A DNA stretch of 64,000 bases, taken from Tropicibacter sp. Alg240-R139 (GTDB lineage Bacteria > Pseudomonadota > Alphaproteobacteria > Rhodobacterales > Rhodobacteraceae). Shown in pieces: positions 9,338 through 17,273 of the stretch. The stretch spans positions 124,001 through 188,000 of the forward strand of contig NZ_UNRA01000005.1 in the NCBI RefSeq assembly GCF_900537075.1, written 5' to 3'. The notes under the pieces are model-generated. The model was not told the DNA's origin. It saw only the letters and a list, made by a program, of their open reading frames with translations, and made no database searches. The translations under genes were made by a program, and so were the position numbers. How positions within the stretch are numbered: the stretch's first letter is position 1; each line of letters starts with the position of its first letter.

Positions 9338-9937
9338 GTGGACGGTTATTCGCGTGTAGTTCAACTGCTCAAGGTGCTGCTGCCACTGGCCGCACTTGCG
9401 CTGTTGTCGACTTTGTTCTTGCTGTCCCGTAGCGTCGATCCCAACGCCACTATCCCCTTTGCGGAACAGGATATGGCAGATCGAATGCGCGACCAGCAGG
9501 TGACAAAACCGTATTTCTCGGGCACGACTGCCAAGGGAGAAGAGGTACTGGTCACAGCCTTGATCGCGCGACCGGGTGGCCCGAATGCTCCTGCTGAGGC
9601 AACGGATCTGGACGCTCAGATCAAGCTCATCGACGGCAAGATCATACGCCTGACTTCAAAACTGGGAAATGTCGCTCTGGATCAGGACATGGCGGTTTTT
9701 TCCGGCGACGTGCGGATCACCTCGACCGACGGCACCGAAATCCGGACCGAAGTGTTGAACACTGCGCTTAGCGGGATCAGGGGATCGACTCCTGGAACCG
9801 TCACAGGAACGGGCCCAATCGGTGACTTTACGGCCGGAAACATGGAAATGGGCGCAAAAAACGACGATGGACCCATCCACATGCTATTCAAAAACGGGGT
9901 TAAGCTGATATATGATCCCCAAAAGCAAGAAAGATAA
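9338..9937 (+). CDS. lptC: LPS export ABC transporter periplasmic protein LptC
   Basis: A 199-residue protein with an N-terminal membrane anchor (about 10-30, LLKVLLPLAALALLSTLFLL) and a periplasmic beta-jellyroll that receives LPS from LptB2FG and passes it to LptA. It starts with GTG 11 bases after kdsD and ends just before lptA, so it is translated within the same operon. The sequence is divergent, as usual for alphaproteobacterial LptC; the call rests on length, the anchor, the repeated beta pattern (DQDMAVFSGDVRITS) and position. Confidence 0.88.
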   Translation: MDGYSRVVQLLKVLLPLAALALLSTLFLLSRSVDPNATIPFAEQDMADRMRDQQVTKPYFSGTTAKGEEVLVTALIARPGGPNAPAEATDLDAQIKLIDGKIIRLTSKLGNVALDQDMAVFSGDVRITSTDGTEIRTEVLNTALSGIRGSTPGTVTGTGPIGDFTAGNMEMGAKNDDGPIHMLFKNGVKLIYDPQKQER

Positions 9938-9940
9938 CCT

Positions 9941-10432
9941 GTGATCTATTTTCGCGCTCTGATTTTCAGCATCCTTTCGGTCTTGGGCGCGGCATCAGTG
10001 TCGGCACAGGGCGCTAACGTTGCATTTGGCGCGATCAAGGCTGATCCGAGCCTACCTGTCGAGGTCACGGCCGACACGCTGGACGTAAACCAGGAAAGCG
10101 GATCTGCAGAATTCAAGGGTAACGTATTGGTAGGACAAGGCGAAATGCGCCTGTCGGCACAGCGCGTCCTTGTTATCTACAATCAGGAACAATCTGGCAT
10201 CCAGCGGATGGAGGCGACGGGCGACGTCGTGCTGGTCAGCGGTCCCGACGCTGCGCAAGCAGAGCGCGCTGATTACACCATCGATACCGGCGTTATCGTG
10301 ATGACCGGAAATGTGTTGCTGACGCAGGGTGAAAACGCCCTGACGTCGAATAGGATGACCGTCAATCTGATCACCGGAACAGCGCAGATGGTTGGCCGAG
10401 TGAAAACAATTTTGAACTCGGACAAGAATTGA
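9941..10432 (+). CDS. lptA: LPS transport periplasmic protein LptA
   Basis: A 163-residue periplasmic protein with a cleavable signal peptide (about 1-22, ending SVSAQ) and an OstA/LptA beta-jellyroll with the recurring pattern of removable-intermediate strands (VEVTADTLDVNQESGSAEFKG, split here into strands). It bridges the periplasm between LptC and the outer-membrane LptD. The GTG start lies three bases after the lptC stop, and its TGA overlaps the lptB ATG, so translation is probably coupled. Confidence 0.9.
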   Translation: MIYFRALIFSILSVLGAASVSAQGANVAFGAIKADPSLPVEVTADTLDVNQESGSAEFKGNVLVGQGEMRLSAQRVLVIYNQEQSGIQRMEATGDVVLVSGPDAAQAERADYTIDTGVIVMTGNVLLTQGENALTSNRMTVNLITGTAQMVGRVKTILNSDKN

Positions 10433-11190
10433 TGGCGAAACCGAAACTCAGCGTGACCGAAGGCTCCTCGGGGCTGAAAATCGAGAAACTGCGCAAATCT
10501 TATAGCAAAAAAACCGTGATTCGGGATGTGTCCATGTCGCTGGACCGATCCGAGGTTGTTGCGTTGCTGGGTCCGAACGGATCGGGCAAAACGACGACAT
10601 TTTATTCCATCGCGGGACTGGTATTTCCCGAAGCGGGCTCCGTAACCATCGACGGGCAGAACGTGACAACGCTGCCGATGTATCGTCGTGCACGTTTGGG
10701 GATCGGATACCTGCCGCAGGAAATGTCGATCTTTCGCGGCCTAAGTGTCGAAGACAACATCTCGGCCGTGCTGGATGTGACTGTCAAACATGCACACAAG
10801 CGCAAGGAACGGCTCGAAGAATTACTGTCTGACTTTTCCGTCGAGCACCTGCGCCGCGCACCGGCGCTGGCCCTGTCTGGCGGTGAACGTCGCCGGGTTG
10901 AAATCGCACGATGCCTGGCTGCGGACCCAAAATACCTGCTGCTCGACGAACCATTTGCGGGTGTTGACCCGATCAGCGTTGGCGACATTCGCCATCTGGT
11001 CGCGGATCTGAAAAAGCGCGGCATCGGCGTGCTGATCACAGACCACAATGTGCGCGAAACGCTCGAGATCGTGGACCGCGCCTATATTCTGCATGACGGT
11101 CAGGTCCTGATGTCCGGCACCCCCGAAGAGGTGGTGGACAACGAAAACGTGCGCCGTGTCTACTTGGGCGAAAACTTCCGTATTTCATGA
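10432..11190 (+). CDS. lptB: LPS export ABC transporter ATP-binding protein LptB
   Basis: A 252-residue ATPase that powers LPS extraction from the inner membrane with LptF/LptG. The ABC motifs are complete: Walker A GPNGSGKTT, signature ALSGGERRRVEIARCLA, Walker B YLLLDEPFAGVDP, and the switch histidine in LITDHNVRETL. The ATG at 10432 overlaps the lptA stop; an in-frame TTG one codon upstream is less likely. In many proteobacteria rpoN follows; here the next gene, 254 bases on, is hpf. Confidence 0.95.
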   Translation: MAKPKLSVTEGSSGLKIEKLRKSYSKKTVIRDVSMSLDRSEVVALLGPNGSGKTTTFYSIAGLVFPEAGSVTIDGQNVTTLPMYRRARLGIGYLPQEMSIFRGLSVEDNISAVLDVTVKHAHKRKERLEELLSDFSVEHLRRAPALALSGGERRRVEIARCLAADPKYLLLDEPFAGVDPISVGDIRHLVADLKKRGIGVLITDHNVRETLEIVDRAYILHDGQVLMSGTPEEVVDNENVRRVYLGENFRIS

Positions 11191-11444
11191 ACTTACGGCG
11201 GATGAGCGCCGAAGGTGACGAAGAATCGCACAACTTCTTTGCTGCTTTCGATTGACTCTCGGCGCGTCTCTTGCCTCAATCAGGATATGGCAAACTTGCG
11301 GTTCTATGCTGTCTTGGGTCGCCCCTTCATCGAAGGGTCAAATAGGACGCAACCTGCGCAAATGCCTAATCCAATCACCCGTTATTGACAGGCGCGGCCA
11401 ATTTATTGGGCGTGAATGCGGGTGAGAATTGTGAAGGAGATCAC

Positions 11445-12008
11445 ATGCGTTACCAAATCAGCGGAAAACAGATTGATATCGGCGAAGCCCTGCAAACTCA
11501 CGTGCAGACGGAACTGGGCGATGCTGTGGCAAAATATGCAGAACGCCCCACGGATGCCAATGTCGTCTTTTCCCGCTCGGCGCATGAATATGTGTGCGAA
11601 ACAACTGTTCATCTTTCGACCGGCCTGACGGCTCAGGCCAAGGCTCATGCCAACGAAATTTACGCCGCGTTCGAGGCGTGCTGCGACAAGATGGAGACGC
11701 AACTGCGTCGCTACAAGCGCCGCCTAAAGGATCACCATAAGGATCGGTCGGAGCCGGTTGAACTCTTTGGCGCGTCCTCGTATATCCTCGCGTCGGAAGA
11801 ACAGAACACCGATAATGAGCCCGAGTCGCTACAGCCGATTATTGTGGCCGAGATGGAGACTAAGATTCCATCGCTTTCGGTTGGCGAGGCCGTTATGCAA
11901 ATGGAGCTGGCTGGCGCCCCGGTGCTGGTCTTTCGGAATGAAGGCAAGGATGGGTTGAACGTGGTGTACCGTCGCGATGACGGAAACATCGGTTGGATCG
12001 ACCCGTAA
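11445..12008 (+). CDS. hpf: Ribosome hibernation promoting factor, long form
   Basis: A 187-residue protein that dimerises and inactivates 70S ribosomes in stationary phase. Residues 1-100 form the S30AE/HPF domain (MRYQISGKQIDIGEALQTHV), and the C-terminal 55 residues (PVLVFRNEGKDGLNVVYRR) are the dimerisation domain of the long form. The ATG at 11445 follows a strong GAAGGAG. The 254-base gap to lptB suggests its own promoter; a TTGACA at 11385-11390 is visible but I see no good -10 partner. A small hairpin (CCCTTC/GAAGGG, 11323-11337) also lies in that gap. Confidence 0.94.
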   Translation: MRYQISGKQIDIGEALQTHVQTELGDAVAKYAERPTDANVVFSRSAHEYVCETTVHLSTGLTAQAKAHANEIYAAFEACCDKMETQLRRYKRRLKDHHKDRSEPVELFGASSYILASEEQNTDNEPESLQPIIVAEMETKIPSLSVGEAVMQMELAGAPVLVFRNEGKDGLNVVYRRDDGNIGWIDP

Positions 12009-12079
12009 TAGGCAAGAAATATCAAATGGCCGCCCTCTGGCATGATGATCAGGGGGCGCCCGTGCGGAGCAAGCAAGAC

Positions 12080-12544
12080 ATGGAGCTTTCAAGCATCCTC
12101 AAGCCTGAGGCGGTAAAGGTATTTGCCGCTGCCTCGAGCAAGAAACGTCTGTTCCAGGAAATCGCCGAAGTGGCACATGCCGCTCATGGGTTTGAACCCC
12201 AGTCGACGGTCGAGGCCCTGATGGAACGCGAGAGCCTGGGACCGACCGGCGTTGGTCACGGTGTGGCCCTGCCGCATGCGCGCTTGTCAGGTATGGACAA
12301 GGTTACCGGCGTATTCGTCGTGCTGGAAAAGCCGATGGATTTTGGCTCGGTTGACCGTCAGCCGGTCGACATCGCCTTTACCCTCTTCGCCCCCGAAGAA
12401 GCAGGTGTCGAACACCTTAAAGCGCTTGCTCTGGTGTCGCGTACGCTGCGCGAGCAACCGCTTTGCACCAAACTGCGTGCCAATCTGGATCCCACAAAGC
12501 TTTATGCGATCTTGACCGAGGCCCAGTCTGTTCAAGCTGCTTGA
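12080..12544 (+). CDS. ptsN: PTS IIA-like nitrogen regulatory protein PtsN
   Basis: A 154-residue EIIA-Ntr protein of the nitrogen-related phosphotransferase relay, which regulates potassium uptake, sensor kinases and nitrogen or carbon balance rather than sugar transport. The phosphorylated histidine is His66 in GVALPHARL. The ATG at 12080 with GGAGC upstream gives the family N-terminus MELSSILKPEAV; the in-frame extension to 11993 overlaps hpf. It is the last gene of the lpt-hpf-ptsN block and is followed by a perfect terminator. Confidence 0.94.
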   Translation: MELSSILKPEAVKVFAAASSKKRLFQEIAEVAHAAHGFEPQSTVEALMERESLGPTGVGHGVALPHARLSGMDKVTGVFVVLEKPMDFGSVDRQPVDIAFTLFAPEEAGVEHLKALALVSRTLREQPLCTKLRANLDPTKLYAILTEAQSVQAA

Positions 12545-12566
12545 TCCCAAACACAGTATTCAGAAT

Positions 12567-12594
12567 CAAAAAGGCCCCGCGCGGGGCCTTTTTT
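12567..12594. terminator. Bidirectional rho-independent terminator after ptsN
   Basis: The uninterrupted palindrome AAAAGGCCCCGCGCGGGGCC continues into a run of T's, with A's on the other side. It separates ptsN from the convergent CAP-domain lipoprotein gene and can work on both strands. Confidence 0.9.
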
Positions 12595-12612
12595 CGTGGG
12601 AATCGGTCGGGT

Positions 12613-13125
12613 TTAGCCGCCCATTTCCATCGTCCACCAGATCTTGCCGCCTTTTTCCTGAAACCAGGCAAATCCCATGTTGATCGCCGTCGGGTCCAGT
12701 ATCACCGAGCGGGTGCCGGGCTCTTCCATCCAAGCGGCCAGAGTTTCCAGCTCAGTTTCATAAGTTTCCGAGATCGCCTCGCCCACCAGGGGGCCTGGAT
12801 ATCCGGCCCGCGCAATTCGATCCAACGGCGACGAGCCGTCCGAGCCAAAGTGCCAGGGGCGATTCTGTGCCGCCATGTCACGCGAATGAGTTGCGGCCGC
12901 CGCGTTCAGCTGTGCGTTCAACTGAACTGGGGACACCCCCGATGCCGAGCGTAGCGCATTGACCGAGTCCAACATACGGAACTGAAGCTTCGATGCATTG
13001 CCCCGAATCTTGTAAACCGTAGGCAGAGGCTGGCCATCTGCACCCAGTCGGTCCGGTCCCGAAGTGGGCGTACAGGCGGCCAAGCCCAGGAACAGTATCG
13101 TCAAAAGGGAAATCAGTCGCGTCAT
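12613..13125 (-). CDS. CAP-domain lipoprotein
   Basis: A 170-residue secreted protein. The N-terminus is a lipoprotein signal with lipobox LAAC (Cys18). The rest is a CAP/SCP (PR-1-like) domain: NAAAATHSRDMAAQNRPWHF holds the first conserved His, and VGEAISETYETELETLAAWM the conserved acidic and helical segment. Bacterial CAP proteins are of uncertain function and occur around envelope and spore proteins. It is divergent from an L,D-transpeptidase gene, which fits a cell-wall or outer-membrane role but does not prove one. Confidence 0.87.
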   Translation of the reverse strand: MTRLISLLTILFLGLAACTPTSGPDRLGADGQPLPTVYKIRGNASKLQFRMLDSVNALRSASGVSPVQLNAQLNAAAATHSRDMAAQNRPWHFGSDGSSPLDRIARAGYPGPLVGEAISETYETELETLAAWMEEPGTRSVILDPTAINMGFAWFQEKGGKIWWTMEMGG

Positions 13126-13224
13126 AAGGCACCCCGGTACATCTATCGGACCATGAGATAGCGCGACACGGGTTCAGGCGCAAATGCAACTCTGCCACAG
13201 TGTGCGCATTCGCGCTGGTTTGAT

Positions 13225-13253
13225 TTGCGACTGAGGCTTTCGCGCCATATTAT
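13225..13253 (+). promoter_or_regulatory. Sigma-70-type promoter for the L,D-transpeptidase gene
   Basis: TTGCGA (13225-13230) and TATTAT (13248-13253) are separated by exactly 17 bases and lie about 40 bases before the ATG at 13294. The -10 element matches the consensus at five of six positions. Confidence 0.6.
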
Positions 13254-13293
13254 GCTCCGAATACTGGGATTGAACACATAAAGGTCTGCAACC

Positions 13294-13893
13294 ATGGTCA
13301 AAAAGTCATTCGAATCCCCGACTCGCCGTAGTTTCTTGATTGGCGCGACAGCCACGTTGGGCACTCCTGCTATCGCTCAATACACGCCAAACGATCCATT
13401 GCGCCCTGCACCAGAGGCTGAACCAGCGGTTCGTCGCAATATTTCGAGCTTCCGTGCCAAGAGTTGGAAACCCTACTTCAGCAACACCCGCAACGGTGCG
13501 ATTCTGGTCGATACCACGTCGCGCGCGCTGCATTATTGGTCAGACGATCAGTCTATCTATAAGCTGTATCCTTCGTCAGTGCCCTTGACCGAGGAACTAA
13601 CCCGACTTGGCCGCACCAGCGTAATTCGCAAGGTCGAAGGCCCCAGCTGGTCGCCGACCCCTTCGATGAAAAAACGCAATCCGGAGTGGCCAGATTACAT
13701 TCCGCCAGGCCCCGACAACCCGCTGGGCACCCATGCATTGTATCTCAGCTGGAAATATTACCGCATCCACGGCACGCACGACACACGCAAGATTGGTCGT
13801 CGATCGTCGAACGGGTGCATTGGTCTGTACAACGAGCATATCTCTGAATTGTTCTCAATGGCCAAGGTGGGTACGCAAGTGTTGCTAATTTGA
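13294..13893 (+). CDS. L,D-transpeptidase (YkuD family), Tat-type signal
   Basis: A 199-residue periplasmic enzyme that forms 3-3 crosslinks in peptidoglycan or attaches proteins to it. The N-terminus has a twin-arginine pattern (TRRSFLIG, Arg11-Arg12) and a signal ending around Ala27. The YkuD catalytic motif is complete: RIHGTHDTRKIGRRSSNGCI, with nucleophile Cys175. A second, lipoprotein-type YkuD enzyme lies at 56.1 kb. Confidence 0.93.
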   Translation: MVKKSFESPTRRSFLIGATATLGTPAIAQYTPNDPLRPAPEAEPAVRRNISSFRAKSWKPYFSNTRNGAILVDTTSRALHYWSDDQSIYKLYPSSVPLTEELTRLGRTSVIRKVEGPSWSPTPSMKKRNPEWPDYIPPGPDNPLGTHALYLSWKYYRIHGTHDTRKIGRRSSNGCIGLYNEHISELFSMAKVGTQVLLI

Positions 13894-14031
13894 CGACATT
13901 TCAGCGCACTGAATCGGGTTCGGGGTAAGTAGCATTTGCAATTCAACCCCATAGCTGATTAGAAAAAACCACGAGGTAAGTCTTGGCTGTGCGGTTCATT
14001 ATGTCGAATCGCGCAAATTCTGGAGGTTAAT

Positions 14032-14214
14032 ATGAAAAAACTCGTTCTTGCTGCTGCTCTGACAGCCGCTGCTTCGACCGCATACGCAGGCAACATCGCT
14101 GAGCCGATCGTTGAACCGCCGGTCATCGTTGAAGAAACTCAGTCGTCGTCGTCGGGCATCGTCCTGCCGCTGCTGCTGCTGGTTCTGGTCGGTGCCGCTG
14201 TTGCATCGAGCTAA
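14032..14214 (+). CDS. Small exported protein with a C-terminal hydrophobic segment (60 aa)
   Basis: A 60-residue protein. Residues 1-19 are a textbook signal peptide (lysines, poly-Ala, TAYAG cleavage), then a short acidic, proline-rich linker (EPIVEPPVIVEE), four serines, and a C-terminal membrane-like stretch LPLLLLVLVGAAVASS. A strong GGAGG site precedes the ATG, and a perfect terminator follows, so it is a single-gene unit and probably well expressed. I recognise no domain. The size and layout suggest a small periplasmic or envelope protein anchored by its C-terminus. Confidence 0.85.
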   Translation: MKKLVLAAALTAAASTAYAGNIAEPIVEPPVIVEETQSSSSGIVLPLLLLVLVGAAVASS

Positions 14215-14238
14215 GATTTTCAGCTTCGGCTGATACGG

Positions 14239-14266
14239 AAAAGGCGGTGGTCACCCACCGCCTTTT
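14239..14266. terminator. Bidirectional terminator between small exported protein gene and hemH
   Basis: AAAAGGCGGTGG and CCACCGCCTTTTT pair perfectly around a TCA-containing loop, with T's after and A's before. It sits between two convergent genes and can end both transcripts. Confidence 0.9.
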
Positions 14267-14292
14267 TCATTTTCTGAAACGGGCTTTGGGCG

Positions 14293-15342
14293 TCAGTCGA
14301 TCCATCCCGACAGATTCTCTGCAACCACGGTACTCAGCGCTTTGATATGCGCGTCATCATCGTTCAGGCATGGGATATAGGTGAACCGCTCACCACCCGC
14401 CCTTTCAAAGCTTTCCTTGATCTCTTCGTTGATCTCTTCGAGCGTTTCGATGCAATCGGCCGAAAAAGCGGGCGCACAAACAGCGATGTTCTTTTTACCC
14501 TGTTTTGCAAGTTCAGCCACGTGGTCAACTGTGTAAGGCTTTAGCCACTCTTCGGGTCCAAAGCGCGACTGAAAGGTCGACACAATATCCGTCTCTTCCC
14601 AGCCCAGGCGTTCGCGCAGCAAACGGGTCGTTTTCACACATTGGCAATGATAGGGATCACCCTGCTGCAGGTAACGCTCGGGCATGCCGTGGTAGGAACA
14701 CACCAGAACATCGGGGCGCGTTTTCATATCTGCATAGGCCCGCTCGATCGACTGCGCCAACGCCTCGATATACCTCGGGTGGTCAAAATAGGGGGCGACC
14801 GTGCGGCTGGCCGGTTGCCAGGTTTCCCGCATCAACGCACGGAAAAACTGGTCATTGGCGGTAGCCGAAGTCGCGCCCGCGTAATGCGGATAAAGCGGAA
14901 AAAACAGGATCTTGTCACATCCTGCAGCCACCATCTCTCGCACCTTTGATTGCGTGGACGGGTTGCCGTAGCGCATGGAGAAATCCACCACCACCTGGTC
15001 GCCGTACCGTTCAGACAAGGCCTCGGCCATCTTGGCGGTTTGATCCTTGGTGATCGTCATCAGCGGACTTTCGCCCTGATTATGGTTCCAGATGGATTTG
15101 TACGCCGCCCCAGACGTGAACGGTCGCTTGGTCAGGATGATCAACTGCAACAGCGGTTGCCATTTCCATTTGGGGTAATCGATCACCCGCTGATCGGACA
15201 GAAATTCGTTCAGATAGCGCCGCATCGGCCAGTATGAATAGTCATCCGGTGTGCCCAGATTGGCCAGTAACACGCCAACCTTGCCGAACTTCACCTTGGG
15301 GTGCTCGGTCGGCGCATGGGTGGGGCGGGTGGCATCAAACAT
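14293..15342 (-). CDS. hemH: Ferrochelatase
   Basis: Inserts Fe2+ into protoporphyrin IX, the last step of heme synthesis, at the inner membrane. The 349-residue protein matches the family from VGVLLANLGTPDDYSYWPMR through the metal-site segment CSYHGMPERYLQQGDPY (conserved His) to the acidic C-terminal region SADCIETLEEINEEIKE. It is transcribed alone between two convergent or tandem genes; a terminator ends it at 14.25 kb. Confidence 0.96.
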   Translation of the reverse strand: MFDATRPTHAPTEHPKVKFGKVGVLLANLGTPDDYSYWPMRRYLNEFLSDQRVIDYPKWKWQPLLQLIILTKRPFTSGAAYKSIWNHNQGESPLMTITKDQTAKMAEALSERYGDQVVVDFSMRYGNPSTQSKVREMVAAGCDKILFFPLYPHYAGATSATANDQFFRALMRETWQPASRTVAPYFDHPRYIEALAQSIERAYADMKTRPDVLVCSYHGMPERYLQQGDPYHCQCVKTTRLLRERLGWEETDIVSTFQSRFGPEEWLKPYTVDHVAELAKQGKKNIAVCAPAFSADCIETLEEINEEIKESFERAGGERFTYIPCLNDDDAHIKALSTVVAENLSGWID

Positions 15343-15399
15343 GTTTGGCGTCCTGAATTTGTCGTGTGTAGGGCTGAGATAACCGGAAATCCCTTTGGG

Positions 15400-16230
15400 T
15401 CAATCCGGCAGTTTACCCTCAGGGGTTTTGAGAACATCGGCCAGCCTTGCCGTGGCAGAGCCGGGGCGCAGAGGTTTGGGTTGGCTTTCGTCCGGGGACC
15501 AACCGGTGAGGCAAATCAAATCGAAAGTGGCAGGCAATCGCCCACTCCCAGTCACAAAGTTGCTCTGATACAGTTCTTGCGCCCGTTGGAACACTCCCCG
15601 TCGGGTGGGATGGCGCAAGCGCGCATGGAGGGCGTTACCCTCGCCCATGGTGCGCAGATCACGCATCAGATGCCAGATGTCTCGGTATTCAGCCCGCAGT
15701 TCCACGTTGTCTGCTACAGGCAGAGCAAACCCTGCGCGCTGCAACAACCCACCCAGATCCCGAATCTCGGCCATCGGGGCGATTCGCGGAGATAGGCCGC
15801 CAGATACTTCAACCTCTGCTTGCCCCAGAGCGGCACGCAATTCGTGCAATGTCTCGCCGCCCAGCGCGACGGCCAGCAGCAAGCCGTCCGGTCTTAGTGC
15901 GCGCCGACATTGGATCAACTGCCCCACAGGGTCATTTGCCCAATGCAACCCCATCGCATGCACGACAAGGTCATACGAACCCGGCCCTAAGTCTAAAACC
16001 TCAGTATCTTCGATCACATGCGCTCCGGGTATCACATCGTCCCAGACCTGCGGCAAAGGCGTCACGACGGCAGGCAGCGTAAACACTCTGTTAACCATGG
16101 ACAGGCGATCCTGCACTTCGTCGATGGCCGCGTCGTGCAGAAACAGCGCATCTGGATTGATACGGCGGCGATTGGCGGCACGGGCAACGCGATCGACCAG
16201 TTTTGGCGTGTCTTGGGGTGGAATTCTCAT
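15400..16230 (-). CDS. SAM-dependent methyltransferase, BioC/NDUFAF5-like
   Basis: A 276-residue class I methyltransferase. It has a recognisable post-Rossmann segment, YDLVVHAMGLHWANDPVGQL, followed by LRPDGLLLAVALGGETLHEL, which is characteristic of the alphaproteobacterial relatives of BioC and of the mitochondrial complex I assembly factor NDUFAF5. Substrate is not certain: it could be malonyl-ACP in biotin synthesis or a protein arginine; no bio genes are adjacent. The start at 16230 lies only 17 bases from the oppositely oriented comF start, and no Shine-Dalgarno sequence is visible, so the mRNA may be leaderless. An out-of-family extension to 16509 was rejected. Confidence 0.8.
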   Translation of the reverse strand: MRIPPQDTPKLVDRVARAANRRRINPDALFLHDAAIDEVQDRLSMVNRVFTLPAVVTPLPQVWDDVIPGAHVIEDTEVLDLGPGSYDLVVHAMGLHWANDPVGQLIQCRRALRPDGLLLAVALGGETLHELRAALGQAEVEVSGGLSPRIAPMAEIRDLGGLLQRAGFALPVADNVELRAEYRDIWHLMRDLRTMGEGNALHARLRHPTRRGVFQRAQELYQSNFVTGSGRLPATFDLICLTGWSPDESQPKPLRPGSATARLADVLKTPEGKLPD

Positions 16231-16247
16231 GGGGGGCAGATAATCCG

Positions 16248-16976
16248 ATGTGGAGCAGGATTCAAACCGCTGTCGAAATGATCTATCCGCCACGCTGTCT
16301 GGGCTGCGGCGAATTGGTGACGTCCGACTTTGGCCTGTGTGGATCCTGCTGGCGCGATACCCCGTTCGTCGCGGGCACCGTGTGCGAGGCTTGCGGCACC
16401 CCCCTGCCAGGCCAGCAAGACGGCTATCGCATCGAATGCGACGACTGCATGGCCACTCCACGCCCATGGAAAGATGGGCGGGCGGCGCTGCTTTACACAG
16501 GACGTGCACGGCGGATGATCCTGGCGCTCAAGCACGGCGACCGGCCCGAATTGGCGCGCCCTGCGGCCCTGTGGATGGCCAAGGCGGGCAGATACATGCT
16601 GCACGACAAGATGCTGATCGCACCAGTCCCGCTGCATTGGACCCGCCTGCTCAAACGTCGATACAACCAATCGGCCCTGCTGGCCCAACATTTGTCAGAT
16701 GAAACCGGCCTATCCCATTGCCCAGACCTTATGATCCGGTCCAAGAAGACACCGATGCTTGAAGGGAAAACGCTCCGGGAGCGAACCGAGATCTTGTCCC
16801 AAGCGATTGGAGTGCACTCCAAACGCCGCCATCGGCTGACATCACGTGACATCCTGCTGGTGGATGACGTGATGACATCTGGCGCAACCTTGACGGCCTG
16901 TGCACGCGCCTGTTTGGACGCCGGGGCAAATCATATTTTCGTGCTCACACTGGCACGCGTTGCCAAAGATGCCTAG
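16248..16976 (+). CDS. comF: ComF family protein (phosphoribosyltransferase fold)
   Basis: A 242-residue cytoplasmic protein with an N-terminal zinc-binding region (RCLGCGELV, GLCGSC, CEACGTPLPG, CDDCM, i.e. four CxxC pairs) and a PRTase domain whose PRPP loop is ILLVDDVMTSGATL. ComF proteins take part in DNA uptake in competent species and are widespread in others with unknown roles. It is divergent from the methyltransferase gene with almost no space between starts. grxC and a nitrilase gene follow on the same strand. Confidence 0.9.
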   Translation: MWSRIQTAVEMIYPPRCLGCGELVTSDFGLCGSCWRDTPFVAGTVCEACGTPLPGQQDGYRIECDDCMATPRPWKDGRAALLYTGRARRMILALKHGDRPELARPAALWMAKAGRYMLHDKMLIAPVPLHWTRLLKRRYNQSALLAQHLSDETGLSHCPDLMIRSKKTPMLEGKTLRERTEILSQAIGVHSKRRHRLTSRDILLVDDVMTSGATLTACARACLDAGANHIFVLTLARVAKDA

Positions 16977-17015
16977 TTCCCCCTAGATTACGCCAAATTT
17001 GCCAAGGGAACGCCC

Positions 17016-17273
17016 ATGAAAGCCGTTGAAATCTACACCTCGCCGCTCTGCGGTTTTTGCCACGCGGCCAAGCGCCTGCTGAACCAGAAGGGCGTCGAAT
17101 TCACCGAGATTGACGTGATGCGGAACCCTGACCGCAAGCCCGAGATGATCCAGCGCGCCAATGGTGGCCGCACCGTGCCGCAGATATTTGTCGGCGAAAC
17201 CCACGTGGGCGGCTGTGACGACCTGTATGACCTGGAACGCTCCGGCAAGCTTGACCCGCTGCTGGCTGCCTGA
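17016..17273 (+). CDS. grxC: Glutaredoxin 3
   Basis: An 85-residue dithiol glutaredoxin with a CGFC active site (Cys12, Cys15) in place of the usual CPYC, then RTVPQIFVGETHVGGCDDLY, the cis-proline and glutathione-binding region. It reduces protein disulfides and mixed glutathione disulfides. Its stop overlaps the next start (TGATG), so it is coupled to the nitrilase gene. Confidence 0.94.
   Translation: MKAVEIYTSPLCGFCHAAKRLLNQKGVEFTEIDVMRNPDRKPEMIQRANGGRTVPQIFVGETHVGGCDDLYDLERSGKLDPLLAA

Noticed and set aside
11191-11444. A possible degenerate rpoN between lptB and hpf
   Set aside because: All frames are broken by stops within short distances and show no RpoN motif.
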